The notes: generated by a model from the sequence alone, not told the origin. A stretch of 64,000 bases of DNA from Caenorhabditis remanei (GCF_010183535.1 NW_026526124.1:124001-188000), one strand, 5' to 3'. Positions 32,299 to 44,744 are shown, numbered from the stretch's first letter. Made by a program: numbers and translations.

Positions 32299-34467
32299 TT
32301 ACGAGATGGTTTGCGTTCTCAAACCTTGAATTTTTTGAATTAAAAGCATCATGTCGTCCGTTTTATCCAAACTCTGAAGCAAAAACTCCTCGATACCAAA
32401 ATTAAAGAACTGAACATAAGTGACAGGCTTTTCCAAAAACATTTTGATAATACGATCTCTATAGATTTCAGAGGCATTAATTAAATAATATGATAGAACT
32501 TCATAGACATCGTCCAGTGGTTGGTTTATCAACTCCGTGTATTTGATAATTTGATTAAACACTTCAATGTCATTGACCGCATAGGTCTCAGATTCTATCT
32601 CTTTGATCTGTTCAAGAAGTTTGTCAGCATACTTTTCTATAGATGGACACTCAATTATTAGTCGGGAAATTTCGTATTTTCTGTACATTGAAGGGTGAAC
32701 CTCAAATTCTTGGAAAAATGCGGCAGCTTTCGTTATCTGAAATCCATATGTACACATATTGTACATATAATTAAAAAAAACTAACCTGTTCAGTATTTCC
32801 CCACAACAAACATTGCGCAAAGTTTCTCATGAAAATGTCTCCAACTGCAGCACGTAGGCGTATTACTTCTTCTTCCTCTTCTTGATTTCTTTCAATAATA
32901 AGCTCCTCTCCTTCACTTTCAACTCCGGAGTCATTTTCTTCCTCCGCTTCTTCAATAACATCTTCTACATTGATATCATCATCATCATTGTCATCTGGAG
33001 TTTGGAGCTCTTCATTCTCTTCTATTTCGTCGTTTTCATCTATTTCCTCCTCTCCTTCATTATCGCTATATTCCATATCTTCGTCGACAGCTTCATTGTA
33101 TAGAATAAATCGGTCGACATTGTCGACTAATCGTTTAGCCTCCACAATTTCGTTACTATCATCAATTGCTTGATCATACAATTCAAAGTACAAGTCCAAA
33201 CTAAAATTCAGACTGTCCAAGAGCCGGTAAGCAAGTTTTACCTGCAAAATAATTATTTCATCTCGAACAAATTATCTATAAGATTATTCAAATCTTGGAT
33301 GTGCTCTAAATGAACTACATTTGTTACGTTAAAATTACTTCAGTAATAATTGTGGACTAAGTGCGGTTATTCCGGGTACTTGGCATTAACTTTCAACCAG
33401 AGCTGTGCGGAATTCCTTCCTTCGAATTCCTTCTTCCTTCTTCCGGGTTTTTTTTCACGTTTTTATTCCTTCTTCCTTCTTCCTTTTTGAAAATTTCACT
33501 TCCTTCTTCCTTCTTCCTTCTTCCTTTTCAAGGAAATTTTATTTCCTTGTTCCTTGTTCCTTCTTCCATTGAAAACTTTACTAAAAAATTTTAATTTTCG
33601 ACGGAATTTTGGCGGAATTTTGGTGGTTTTTAACGGAATTTTGTATGAAACAACATCAAAATTCGTTTTCAGAGATGACTAGAAAAAAGTTTCCACAAAT
33701 TTGTCATTTTCAAAATTAACTTCCGATTTCCCGGTTCGGAACTCAACTTCCTTCTTCCTTCCTTCTTCCTTCTTCCGGGCTTTTTTCACTTTTTTCTTCC
33801 TTCTTCCTTCTTCCCTTTTGAAAAATTTACTTCCTTCTTCCTTCTTCCTTCTTCCCTTTTGAAAAAGTTACTTCCTTCTTCCTTCTTCCTTCTTCCCTTT
33901 TCAAAAATTTTACTTCCGCACAGCTCTGCTTTCAACTTTTAAAACAATACGATGGTAAAACTTACACAATTCATATTTACATTCTGCAGCAAATTCATTA
34001 CAAGATTTACGACATGCTGAGAAGGCATTTGTCCTCCGCATTCCATTTTAACTCCAGCAAGAAAGTCTTCAAAAAGAAGTGACTGTTCCTCTATGAGTTG
34101 AGCATCTTTTATTTCTTTGTATGTGAATGCTAGTTTTCGAGCAGATTCATTGGTTGCAGCATATCTCGAAATGATGTACGGTAGATTGCACCTATCAAAC
34201 ACCTCAACCGTTGTAGGAAATTTATCAAGAGTATTGATAGCGTCGGTGATCTGAATAAAGAACGGAGTTTAGAGATACAAAATCAATTTTCTTCAGAATG
34301 TGACCAATTTCCAATAAGAAGAAGATTGAAACATTACAAATTCATCCATTATAGGTTGTTGGAAGTTGACGTGTACCCAAAATGAAAGATGTTCTTACCT
34401 TTGCTTCTGCCATGCCAGCTTTCATCATGATTGCTAGAACTTGATACTGCATTTCAGTTTGATCCAT
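32299..34467 (-). CDS. Acidic protein with three TFIIS-N-like helical units, 4 exons
   Basis: Minus-strand exons 34467-34399, 34250-33966, 33241-32786, 32736-32299 join in phase to 415 residues. Exon 2 (ITDAINTLDKFPTTVEVFDR, then RYAATNESARKLA) has the LxxLxxFPTTVExLxxxNL, ARKLA pattern of TFIIS N-terminal domains found in transcription elongation factors. Exons 3 and 4 start in the same phase with similar helical patterns (VKLAYRLLDSLNFSLDLYFE; ITKAAAFFQEFEVHPSMYRK), suggesting exon-wise repeats. Residues 170-245 are Asp/Glu-rich. Intron 3 is enlarged by a MITE. A nuclear role is inference from the fold and acidity. Confidence 0.68.
33398..33928. mobile_element. hAT-type MITE (531 bp) in an intron
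   Basis: Ends are the exact 15-bp inverted repeat CAGAGCTGTGCGGAA / TTCCGCACAGCTCTG, flanked on both sides by the 8-bp duplication CTTTCAAC (33390-33397 and 33929-33936). An 8-bp duplication and CAGAG termini define hAT elements. The inside is mostly TTCC(TTC) pyrimidine repeats and non-coding, so it is non-autonomous. Confidence 0.9.
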
Positions 34468-36286
34468 TCTCGTTTTGCTATTTGGTTTCGAAAATTGAAT
34501 TCAGATTCTGAAAAATGAGATAAGCTTAGTTACAAAACAGAAAAACAGAAGAAAAAAAAGAGAACAGCTTGAAAAAAACTAAAATCAGGAGATGTGGTCA
34601 GCAGTGACAACGACGGTTTGGTTCAGAACAATAGAACAGAATTCATTGTGTAGCAATTCGCAGGTCAATAAAAATCAATAGTAGGCAAAATGGAAGATTA
34701 TGTCAAGATAAGACAGGGTTTGATGAGCGAAATAGGTGTGATCGGCCCTCATCAACTGTTCGCAAATAGAGGCCTGAGAACGAGATGACACTCAGTCCAA
34801 AAGAAACAGTAGACGGGACGTCAAAAGAAAAAACTACTCCTTTGGGAATGTTTGTTTAACTTCATGAAAAACGGAAAAGCCACATTTTTCATTTTTAGTA
34901 TGCAAATACTATACCTTTTTTGTCGTTTTTTGAGTTTTTATTCACAGGTTATGAACGGATAGAGACATTGATCGTTAGCCTGAGAAAAGAAACAATTTGA
35001 CGGTGGAATAGTTTCATGGAGAGATTAGATAAATGAGATGAGGTAATCAAAGTCTCGGAGTAACGTATTGAGATCTTTCATATCCCAGAGTTGTAGTGCT
35101 GGAACGGAGCCAGATGACGATTAGTGGTGGAGGGTGTTCCAGGAAATGAGAACATTGTATATGGGCCCCTGTAGGCAGTGGAAAGTGTAGAGGCCTTCTT
35201 CCCAAAGGCCATCTCAAGGGCTGCCATTACAAATTATCATTACGCGAAAAGACCGTTTATGTAGAGTGTGGTGAGGAGAAAGCAACATCCCTAGAAACTT
35301 ATTGGGGAAGTCTGGCCCGGGAGAAATGGACGACGTTATCAGATAAGCAAATTGAAAACAGATATGGAACATGAACACGTCTAACAATGAATTGCAATGC
35401 TATCATAATTTTAAAATTATAAGAACATTCGTTGTCAGCTGCATCAAGTGGGTGATGAAATTTTGTTAGTTTAGTGAAATTGGTGAATTTACCGAGATGC
35501 TTCCAATTTGGTCCACCAATTCACTACCGAACTGGTAGTGTTTTAAAAGTTTCAATGTTTGAATGCTGGTGTTAATTTCTACAATTCATTTAAACTAATT
35601 ACCATAAATTCCCTGTTTTGTTTTCATTCATTCCAAATCGTCCAATCGTCGTATGTATGCCACCTTGCGGATCTATTTGTGTTTTCATCTTCTATTTGTG
35701 TAAAACATCTTTGCGTAGATTACTTCCCGATTCGGAATTCCATGCGAAGAAGCTAAACCACATGAAAAGTTTTAGAGCAGCTCAGCGCGCTGAAAAATAA
35801 GCAAGCATGAATTCCCCGTAGTCGACAGTACCTATAACCAAATTTATAGATCGTTTGAAAGTCGCGTCTCCAAAGATTTCCCTTGTAAGAGACGTAGACG
35901 CCGGACATGGTGCTACGGATACAAAAAACTGAAACACGGACAAATTGAACTCATGTATATTGGTTTCAATCACGTACCTTTGCGGTACATTTTTTTCCAA
36001 CAGTTTAAGTGATACAGAAACATTATCAAAAAATGTCAAAAAGTGGAAAAGTTTTTTTGAAAAAGAAAATAATCAAAAGTTTGAACCTGAACAATTCGGA
36101 GAGACTAAATGGGGGATTTTGAGAAACCAGAGTTTTTTCAAATATGTGGGATCGTTTAGTGGAAAATAATATAAAACTGTTTAATTGGAAGTAATCGAGG
36201 CGAGCCACAAAGTCAGAGCAGGGAAATTAATTGATAAAAGAAGAATAATCAGAACAAATCACAAACGGGAATTTCAACTGTCACTC
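34468..36286. other. Intergenic, with MITE and possible LINE relics
   Basis: 35830-36010 contains ACCTATAACCAAATTTATAG and TCGTTTGAAAGTCGCGTCTC, followed by AAAGATTTCCCTTGTAAGAG, a partial copy of the foldback found in the kinase intron (42090-42560). No intact gene found. Confidence 0.4.
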
Positions 36287-37504
36287 AATATATCCCATCT
36301 CCTTCATTTGCGTTTCGTTCCACTTCCATACACAAAAATCGAAACGGTCTTCGGAAACACTTATCGACGCAACAACCTTGTCAGTTTCTCTCACAACATA
36401 AGTTGTTACAACCAAGTCATGCTTTAGGAGTGTTTCCTCGGCACCAAAGTAGTTTCTGTAAGAAAAAATAATAAAATAATTACTTTTAATCGATTCTTCT
36501 TACTTGACTGGATATTGGAAACAAGGTGGTCTCTTAGAATGAGAAAAAGTTTTGATCTTCAGTGAGTTTGTGATGACGGCAGGATGGAAAAGATGAGAAA
36601 AATTCAAGTACAGTTTCAAGAACTTCAGGTTAGGGGCGAAATTCCCTTTTTGCCAGTTTGCAACAAATTTGTCTATGGTTGCATCTTCCATGACAGCATT
36701 ATACATGACAACTGTCTGTCCTTCAAAACGCGACAATATTTCTGGAGCCAAAGAATAGGCATTTATGAAACTGAGATGTTTGCAGCTGATGAATTTGACG
36801 TTGAACAGTGGAAGATCTCTCATTTGATTCTTCATGGTTAAATATTCTTGATTCTCCATTTTTGAAATAAACGCATCGAGAAGAGTTGGCACCATTACCA
36901 AATGCGATATAAGCACATTTGATGTAATCGGAAGGATCGCTGGAAGAAACATCAGATCATACGAGAGAAGAGTGCAACCGTGTTGCAGATGAGTGCCGAA
37001 TAGGTTGCTAATGTGCTGGTGTACAAACTGCACCGTTGGAACCATAGTTTTCTCATCGAATGTAACAACGAAGATGTTTGTGTCGGATGACCAACTGAAA
37101 AATAGACAAGTTTTGATTTCTATATGAATATTTTTTAGTAAGTTACACTTCAGATATTGAAGTCACGTTTTATATACGATACATTTTTGAAAACAGGTTG
37201 AAAATACTCACCAGTATGTCATATTGTATCCCAAACCGCGCACCGACTGTTGTGTTTCCTGAGACATAGCCATTGAAGGTCTTAGTTCCAACATTTTTGG
37301 AGAATCTTCCTGACTCTTCACAGCAAAAACCGAAGTATGAGTTTTCCGAGCCTTATAGGAAATCGCTTTGATGTGTTTCCATGAAGCCATCCGCAGCACA
37401 ATTAACATTTTTGTTGATGTGAGAGATAGTAAGAATACGTCATCAAAATCCAGCTGGTCAAAAATTAGTGTTTGAACAAGGAAAGGAAGCTTCAACAGTT
37501 TCAT
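36287..37504 (-). CDS. F-box / FBA_2 protein, 3 exons
   Basis: Substrate-recognition subunit type for SCF ubiquitin ligases, a family greatly expanded in Caenorhabditis. Minus-strand exons 37504-37212, 37094-36504, 36455-36287 join in phase to 350 residues. The F-box is residues 4-45 (LPFLVQTLIFDQLDFDDVFL, then LSLTSTK). The C-terminal FBA_2 domain shows the leucine-rich LTxxxxxI-like strands (NLKFLKLYL) and ends with DLVVTTYVVRETDKVVASI and FDFCVWKW. The ATG follows TTTTCAG by 8 bp. The exact substrate cannot be read from sequence; these genes evolve quickly. Confidence 0.83.
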
Positions 37505-37936
37505 TGTTGCTCCTGAAAATAAAAACGATTGTAATAAAAATGAAAATGGAAACTGCTTGGTGACAGTAAAAACGTTGAGAAAAGGTAGTGTGTTTAGGGA
37601 GAGAGACAATCAATAGGACGACACGAAGACTTACATGTGCGTCCTTCCCGTCAAGTAATGCGCACCAAATGTTACTGACGCATCTCTTGTGATGTGCAGC
37701 AAGAAACCCGTCAATACTAGAGTGGATGGAACTCATTTGAAAACCCAAGACTTTCCTCTGTAAAAACAAATAGAAATGCTCATTAACAAGAAAGGAATGA
37801 TTGAAAACCTCTACTGAGAACTTTTCAAACACAAATTCAATCTGAAAAATGTCGAGTGCGCTTTTTTTTTCGAGAATCACGGAATTTTCCGTTCATTCAA
37901 AATATTGGAAAAAACGCACGAGGGGTTCGCCAAAAA

Positions 37937-38340
37937 ACGTCCAAAAGGTTGTTTTTTGCCGTTTTCAGTTGAAATTAGCCAACTTTGAGAGTGTAGCATG
38001 GTAATACTGATTGTCCCATTAAATTGTTTTTTGATAGGTTATAGAGAACAATAACAGAGCTTTGTTTTTGTAATTGACAACTTTTTTATACGGGCCCTCC
38101 CTTGCAAGTTTCGTATTGAAAAAGTAACTTCTCTCTCAAATCGACCAATTCGAATGTTGTCTTAAAATAATCACAACTCTCTAGAGAGTGTCCGTATAAA
38201 ATAGTTGTCAACAACAAAAATGAAACTTTATAATTCATTAAATATCTACTTGAGGGAACAATCAGTATTACCATGCCACACTCTCAAATTTGGCCAATTA
38301 CAACTGAAAACGGCCAAAGTTTACAACCTTTTGGACGGTA
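37937..38340. mobile_element. Inverted-repeat MITE (about 400 bp)
   Basis: The ends CGTCCAAAAGGTTG and CAACCTTTTGGACG are inverted, and inside them the segments GCCGTTTTCAGTTG, GAGAGTGTNGCATGGTAATA and CTGATTGTNCC are also mirrored. Arms are imperfect, about 85-90% by eye. No coding content. A related fragment lies at about 14310-14480. Confidence 0.75.
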
Positions 38341-40598
38341 CAATAGTTTAAAAAGGTTTTCTCACTAATTTTCTCTTGTTATTTCTGGATTATTCCATTA
38401 TTAAACTCTGTAATGGACAAGTATGAAAAAGACTGATACAGTTTTGTTAGAGTTTCACCTCATTCTAAAACTTCTGCTCGATCCACTAGCACTAAATGGT
38501 CATCTACAGACTGATATGCATTTTAATCAACACAAATATCTTTTCAATAAGCATTTATATTCATTATTGTTGTTTTTAGTTTTGTTCATCACTGAAAACA
38601 CAAGTAACCTGCACATTTATTGCGAAATCTCAACATAAATTTGCATAGCTGACGTAAGCAGTGAAAACACATGCTTCAGTGAACGGCCACGGAGAGACGC
38701 AGATAATTGAGCAACATAGCGGACGTTGTTTCGGGCCAGTTTTCTTTATTCGCGTCACCTTTCGAATTAAAATGTTTTCTGTTTGTTGAACATAGCAGAA
38801 GTTTTGTGAATTTGTTTTTCTTATTTTCAAATAATTTTTGCTCTAATGATTCTAACTTGTTTGAGTAAAAAGATGAAAAAGCATAAATTGGAGCGGGAAA
38901 ATTGTAAATTATATGTTTTAGGACTATTCAAATAATTTTTTATTTCCCCGGCCAGTTTTCTTCCCTCAGTTTGGATGCTGACATTGAGTTTAAATTTAAA
39001 AAACAATTCTACAAACTATTGCTGACTTTTTTATAGCTATTATTTTGCTCTGAGTTTCACAATAATTTTATTTATCGATTTTCCATACTTCATTTCAAAA
39101 AAAGTATTACAAGTTAAGCGAAACATTTTCAAACATGCTCATAGCACTCTCCTATCCGCGACGTTTCAAGATGTGCCATTTTGAATCTGGGACGCTTTGC
39201 ATATTATACTCCATTTGCTTCTGCGACAGTTCGCAAGAAAAAATTGTTTCACCTCCGTGACAATTTTATTTTTCTACTTTTTGAATTGGAGAAATAAAGT
39301 TCGGGATTACCTAAAAACACAACTATGACATGGATTGAGCTTCCAATAACATGCTACATATCTAGATTTGATCATCGATTGTTGGGTCCCCGATTTCTTT
39401 GGACAAGCCCTGATTCTACAAGAAAAACGAAGCGGTTGCTATAGGGTCAGCTATTGTTAGGAACGCATAATAAAAATTCAAATGAACACCGACAATTTTT
39501 AGAATTTATTAGAATCTAGAATTTTATTGTTCACCGCTACGATAAGTTGTAACCCTACTATCAATATAATGCCGTGGCATAGGAAGCCTTAGCTTCATCG
39601 TGTATTTTATTTCCTCTCGCCATTGGTGTCGCAGTGACTAATCATTCTCTTTGTCTCCACCTTTCTCTTTCTCTTCAGTACTACATGGTTACGGATACCT
39701 CCCTGTCTTGACCACACCACCATGTGATTCCAGAACAAATGTGCGGGCACACTTCACTATTTGATTTTCTTCCTGTCTTATTCATTGACCTTTTAACTTT
39801 TCGCAATCCGCAAAATACAGTAGTTATTTAGTTTGTTGAAAGACAGATTTATATAATACAAGAATAGTTGGAAAAAGTGGCTTGTTGTCAACTTTTTCTC
39901 CCAAGACACAAGATTCGATGGCTTAAAGACTGCATATCAGCCCCTACTTTGGTTTTTCCGCAACATTAGGACCATCATCCCCTCACTAATCATTTATTTC
40001 AAGATGTTCACTAATCTTCGTGTCAGTTGATTCTTTGTAAATCTCCTGCTATTAAGAATATTCAAATAATTATAGTTTGAGTGCCCTCCCATCTTACTTC
40101 GTGTTAGTGTATGCGGTCCACCAAACCGCGGTCAGACACACTCTCCCCTATCTTTGTTTACTCTCTTGCTTTAGCAGCGAGCGGCCGTGCGTAGCGGTCC
40201 GACGAGCGGATCAATAACTCCGAGAACGTCGAGAGTGTGTGAAGGTAACGGCAGAATCGATCACTTCGATTTCTAGAACAGCTCTGGCCTAGAAAAATGT
40301 GAGACTGGCATTTGCAAGACTGAAAACACCCGTTTGATTTTTTTGAGTTGAAACTGTAGATGTCGTTTTGTTTCGGATCGTAGTGACCTCTTCCCTTCGT
40401 TTTTATCCTAATCCCTCATTTTTTCGTCGGCTTGTTATTGATGTTTTATCTATGATCCCCTTCTGAGCATCTCATTGATTTTGAGCCGGTTTTCTCATGG
40501 TTTCTCATTTTGTTTTTTAGCGTTTCGCAATTTGAGCAGAATGTTTCGTAATATTTTGCAATTCTTTTTTGAAAGGTTCTCCAAATTGTGTTTTGCAG
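38341..40598. other. Upstream region of the kinase gene
   Basis: No gene that I can support. 38685-38700 has GGAGAGACGCAGA. 40130-40245 is GC-rich with CGAGCGGCCGTGCGTAGCGG and ACTCTC tracts and may be the kinase core promoter. A TTTTGCAG directly precedes the kinase ATG, so a 5' exon or trans-splicing is likely. Confidence 0.4.
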
Positions 40599-43500
40599 AT
40601 GGCAACTGGTCGCTACCCAAACCTGGAAACCGGCACTCCCACCTCTCCGACATACTCTGACGCAGGTGAAGATCGATCGGAGGTGCCTATTCGAAACACC
40701 GTTCCGAGTTCTTCTGCCCGTCCAACCCTGGTGACTGTTGCTCGATATCACTCTCCCACTTCTCCGCGATACACTCCAACCTCTCCGGGATACTCTGACG
40801 CAGATGAAGATCGATCGGAGGCGCCTATTCGAAACACTGTCCCGAGTTCCTCTGCCCGTCCAACCCTGGTGAACGTTGCTCGATATCACTCTCCCACTTC
40901 TCCGCGATTCACTCCAACCTCTCCGGGATACTCTGACGCAGATGAAGATCGATCGGAGGCGCCTATTCGAAACACTGTCCCGAGTTCCTCTGCCCGTCCA
41001 ACCCTGGTGAACGTTGCTCGATATCACTCTCCCACTTCTCCGCGATTCACTCCAACCTCTCCGGGATACTCAGATGAAGATCGATCGGCGTCGCCCAGAA
41101 GCTCTTCTGCAGACGTTCAATCTATCCAAAAAATGAAATCGTTTAAGATTCACGAAGATGAATGTAAGAAATATTTGAATAATAGAATCACAAAAACATA
41201 TTTCAGACATAATCAATCATTTTCTCGGGAAAGGAGAATATGGAGTGGTTTTCGAGGTGTCAAACAAGGTTCGACTAACAGTTTTCAGATATAATAAATT
41301 ATTTTCGTTTTCTAGAACCAAGAGATGTTTGCGGCCAAGTTCCTGAAAGCCTTGCAGCCGGCATCCAAGATTGCCCCTGGAGAAATTGAACTGAAGGTGA
41401 ACTTTGAATTTTTTTCATATTGGAATACTAAAAATTCTCAAAGCGGGTTGTATTTCCTGTCTGTATAATTTGAAAAGATCTAAATAATGCAAATTGTTGT
41501 TAGGCCAATTTCATACAAAGGTGTTCAAATTACTTTTATCACTTTTTTGATTTAGAGTATTTCAAAACAATGTTCGCATTTTCCAGGTCTACGATCTTCT
41601 TCGACAATCACCTCATCCCCAATTGTTGCAATTGGTGTCTACAGGAGACTTGCTTTCTACACCGGCTGGATTCAGTACCAGAGTCATACTCACCCGAGTT
41701 CTTGGACTCTCGATTTGGGACACTTTGAACAGTAAGTGATGATGACTATTTGGTTTCAGAAAGAAAAAAAGAATAATGAACAGCTTCAAAAAAGTTTACC
41801 GAACTTCCGATAAATTAAAACTGCAATGCAAAGCGGGAGACAAAAAATTTAAAAGCTCCGAATGAGTTCACAGATCCCTTAGTTATATACAATCCAAAGA
41901 TCCCTTATATTAGTTATATACACACCCATGAGAGTTTAGAAATCCTATACATAATTTCATCATCGCCTTTTTCACTGTTAACTAGAGACAATGGGGAAAG
42001 CTATCAACATGGGGAGTATAACCTAACTTTCCCTCGTTGTTGTTAGCAAACCGTTTGTAATACATTTTTATTTGTTTTTTTTTAATTAGCCTAACAAGAA
42101 AGGTCTTTGGAGACGCTACTTTTAAACGACCTATAAATTTGGTTAGAGGTATTTTCGACCACAAGAAGTCCATTTCTGCTGTCAAAACCTGCTAAATGTC
42201 TATGAGAGCCGAATTATGAGCTTTGAAACTTTTCATATGGATAAGCATTTTCATGTGAAATTCCAAATCGGCGGTATATACGCCACCGCGGTTTCATTCC
42301 TGTTCCCCAGCGGTTCACCTGTGCTGGTACAAAAATAAGAATATCTTGCGTATATTACGGGTGGATTTTTAATTCCATGTGAAAAAGCTTATCCATATGA
42401 AAAGTTTCAGATCTCATATCTCGGCTCTCATAGACATTTAGCAGGTTTTGACTGCAGAAATGGACTCACTGTGGTCGGAAACATCAATAAGGAAATTGAT
42501 AGGTCGTTTGAAAGTAGCGAAAGTAGCGTCTTCAAAGACTTCCCTTGTAAGAAAAATGTAAAAATCAAGAAAGCATGCGTGATAATCGGTTGCATCACAA
42601 AACTGGCGTTTCTGGGTGAAAATACGAAGCACACTGAAAAGACCTCCAAACATTTATGCAACCTTATGGAGAATTCTAAACTCTTTTGTAACCTGTAAGT
42701 TCATATGAGACCTGTCACATGGTGCCAGAAAACGACAAAAGGTATCAAAATTCTACCGATTACCCGCTTTTTTTTATTATGGTAGAACGTATTGGTATGT
42801 TACAATAAAGTTTCATTTTCCAGAGGCAAAAGAGCGAGACATTCAAGCAAGAGCTCGAAATGAGTCCACCAGCTCGATGATTGTTCCAAGGGTTGCATTC
42901 CCATTGCAATCAATCAAAATGATGTGCCAGCAAATTGTAAATGGAATGGATCATTTGGAGAATCTCAAAGTTTACCACTTGGACCTGAAGACAGCAAACA
43001 TTTACTTCACGGAAAACGAAGAATTTCAACTTGATTTCTCCGACAACTCGCATTCTCTGATTCAATTATCAGATGTTACAATTCAAATCGGAGATTTCGG
43101 AGTGTGTCGCTTTCATGAAGTCGATGGAGCTGCGACAGTACCAAGAATCGTGCAAACTCAATTCTACCGAGCTCCTAAAATTCTTCTAGGTAAGTGAATC
43201 GTTCTTACCGCTTCATAAACGAGAATTCCATGTTTCCAATAAACAGTTCACATGTTTCAGGACTGCCATACGATACAAAGGCAGACGTCTGGTCTTTCGG
43301 CGCTGTGGCTGCTGAATTGTACACCGGAGAGTTTTTGTTTCCCGGTGCGGTCGGCCCAGACTCAGAAGTTTCGCAGTTTCAAAAAATTCTGACGGTCACT
43401 AACACACGAATGCCGCGTGAGATGATGAAAAAAGCAGAAAAATATGGGTAAGCAGTTCAAACTAATGAGAAGAGAACCGGAAAACTAGACAACAACTATC

Positions 43501-43764
43501 ATTTTGCAAATCTGAAAAATGTTTTTTCGAGTAGCTGGTTTTCATCAATTAGAGTTTCTTTTTAGATCATCAAGAATCGGTGGAAACGTCCATGCGTATC
43601 TGAAGAGATCTGCCTCATCTTCTTCTTCAACACAAGGACTTCTGCAACTGAAAAGATCGGATGAAGCAAAGGCTTTGATCTCAATGCTCACGTCTGTTCT
43701 CATTCTCAACCCGGACAGCCGCCCTTTATTCAAGAAGATCAAAAAGAACAAATTTCTAGTCTAA
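40599..43764 (+). CDS. CMGC-like protein kinase with RNA polymerase II CTD-like repeats, 7 exons
   Basis: Exons 40599-41163, 41207-41268, 41316-41396, 41587-41731, 42824-43189, 43261-43447, 43566-43764 join in phase to 534 residues. Residues 1-160 hold three full copies of a 46-residue unit containing YHSPTSPRFTPTSPGYS, which reads as two CTD heptads. The kinase domain starts at about 189: glycine loop LGKGEYGVVF (195-204), Lys217 in FAAKF, catalytic HLDLKTAN (Asp338), DFG at 375, and QFYRAPKILL, where APE is changed to APK. Then KADVWSFGAVAAELYTGE. The FYRAP, YD and TGE pattern is closest to CMGC kinases such as DYRK/HIPK/PRP4. All catalytic residues are kept, so it is probably active. Confidence 0.87.
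40653..41080 (+). repeat. 138-bp tandem repeat inside the kinase gene
   Basis: Units start at 40653, 40791, 40929 and a partial one at 41067, each 138 bp (46 codons). The second and third units are almost identical at the DNA level, which points to recent unequal exchange or conversion. Confidence 0.93.
41732..42823 (+). other. Kinase intron 4 with a foldback element
   Basis: The intron is 1.09 kb against about 50 bp for most others. 42090-42275 and 42370-42560 are inverted copies: CATTTCTGC, AAACCTGCTAAATGTCTATG, TTTCATATGGATAAGC and their complements. The centre has CGGCGGTATATACGCCACCG. The element family recurs in part at 35830-36010. Confidence 0.7.
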
Positions 43765-44743
43765 ACCTCTCCTATATTCTACCTCCTACGGTACATATTT
43801 TTTCTTTATTTCTTGTTCCGAATTGCTTCTAAAGTTTTCTATTCTTTACACGAATACCTGTTATGATTCCTGTCTGACACTTAATTCTCCATTTTTCCAT
43901 CCGTTTTCTGAAATACCAGTATTTTTGCCCCATCTGCTGTCAAATCTTCTGATTCCTCATTCGAACACTTTTTAATGTTACAGCTTTCAATTTCCACTCA
44001 ACCAGTTCCGTCTCATACATACCTTATTGATGTCTTATTTCTCTTTTCATAAAATTGTTTAGAGCAATGATAAACAGCTTTGTCGAAAAAAAAACTGGAA
44101 AGTCAAAATTAAAGAACATATATTTTTGATCAGAATCCATTGTATTTTAAAATAGAAAAATGCAGTGACAATTTTTCTAACTGATTTCCAATTATCGCAA
44201 AATATTGAAAAGTTGACAGATCGCACATTTAGGCACGGCGTCAAACTTCTACATTTGCAATGCAAATTCAAATAAAATAGATCAATTTTGATTGAAAAAG
44301 TGGTATTTTCAATTTTTTACCCGCGAAATTAGTGTAAATAGAACTGAAACCGTTCCCTGATCTTGCAGGATAATGAGTGGGCGTTCCCGAAGATCAGTGG
44401 CGCGTCTTTTACGCGTCGGCAAAAAATGTCGGAAATTTTTTATTCCGATATTATTGTCGCAACAAAAAAGTTCCGACATTTTTTCCCCCTCGGTGTTTGC
44501 GGACTCAAGCCAAAATTTGATAATTTTGGCTTGAGTCCGCAAACACCGACGAGGAAAAAATGTCGGAACTTTTTAATTTCGATAATATGTGAAGAATTAA
44601 TATTGATTTTCGATATTCTTACTCATTCAAAACGGTGTGTCAAATTATGGAACATATCATATGTTGCGCAGAAGAACGTTGAGAGCAACGGTAAATGACG
44701 AACACCCAAGAAAGAGTTGCTAAGTTTTTCACTTTCATTCACT
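43765..44743. repeat. Intergenic with a long perfect hairpin
   Basis: 44466-44575 is a palindrome: TTTGCGGACTCAAGCCAAAATT, TGAT loop, and its complement, extending outward through TCGGTG and GTTCCGACATTTTTT. Arms total about 53 bp with one or two mismatches. A related AAAAAATGTCGGAA block precedes it at 44425. 44610-44700 starts the repeat family described at 44615-50960. Confidence 0.7.
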
Positions 44744-44744
44744 T

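Noticed and set aside
34900..35310. LINE reverse transcriptase C-terminus on the minus strand
   Set aside because: A WNTLH, LNTLLRDFDYL-like trace can be read, but with stops and no catalytic motifs; too weak to call.
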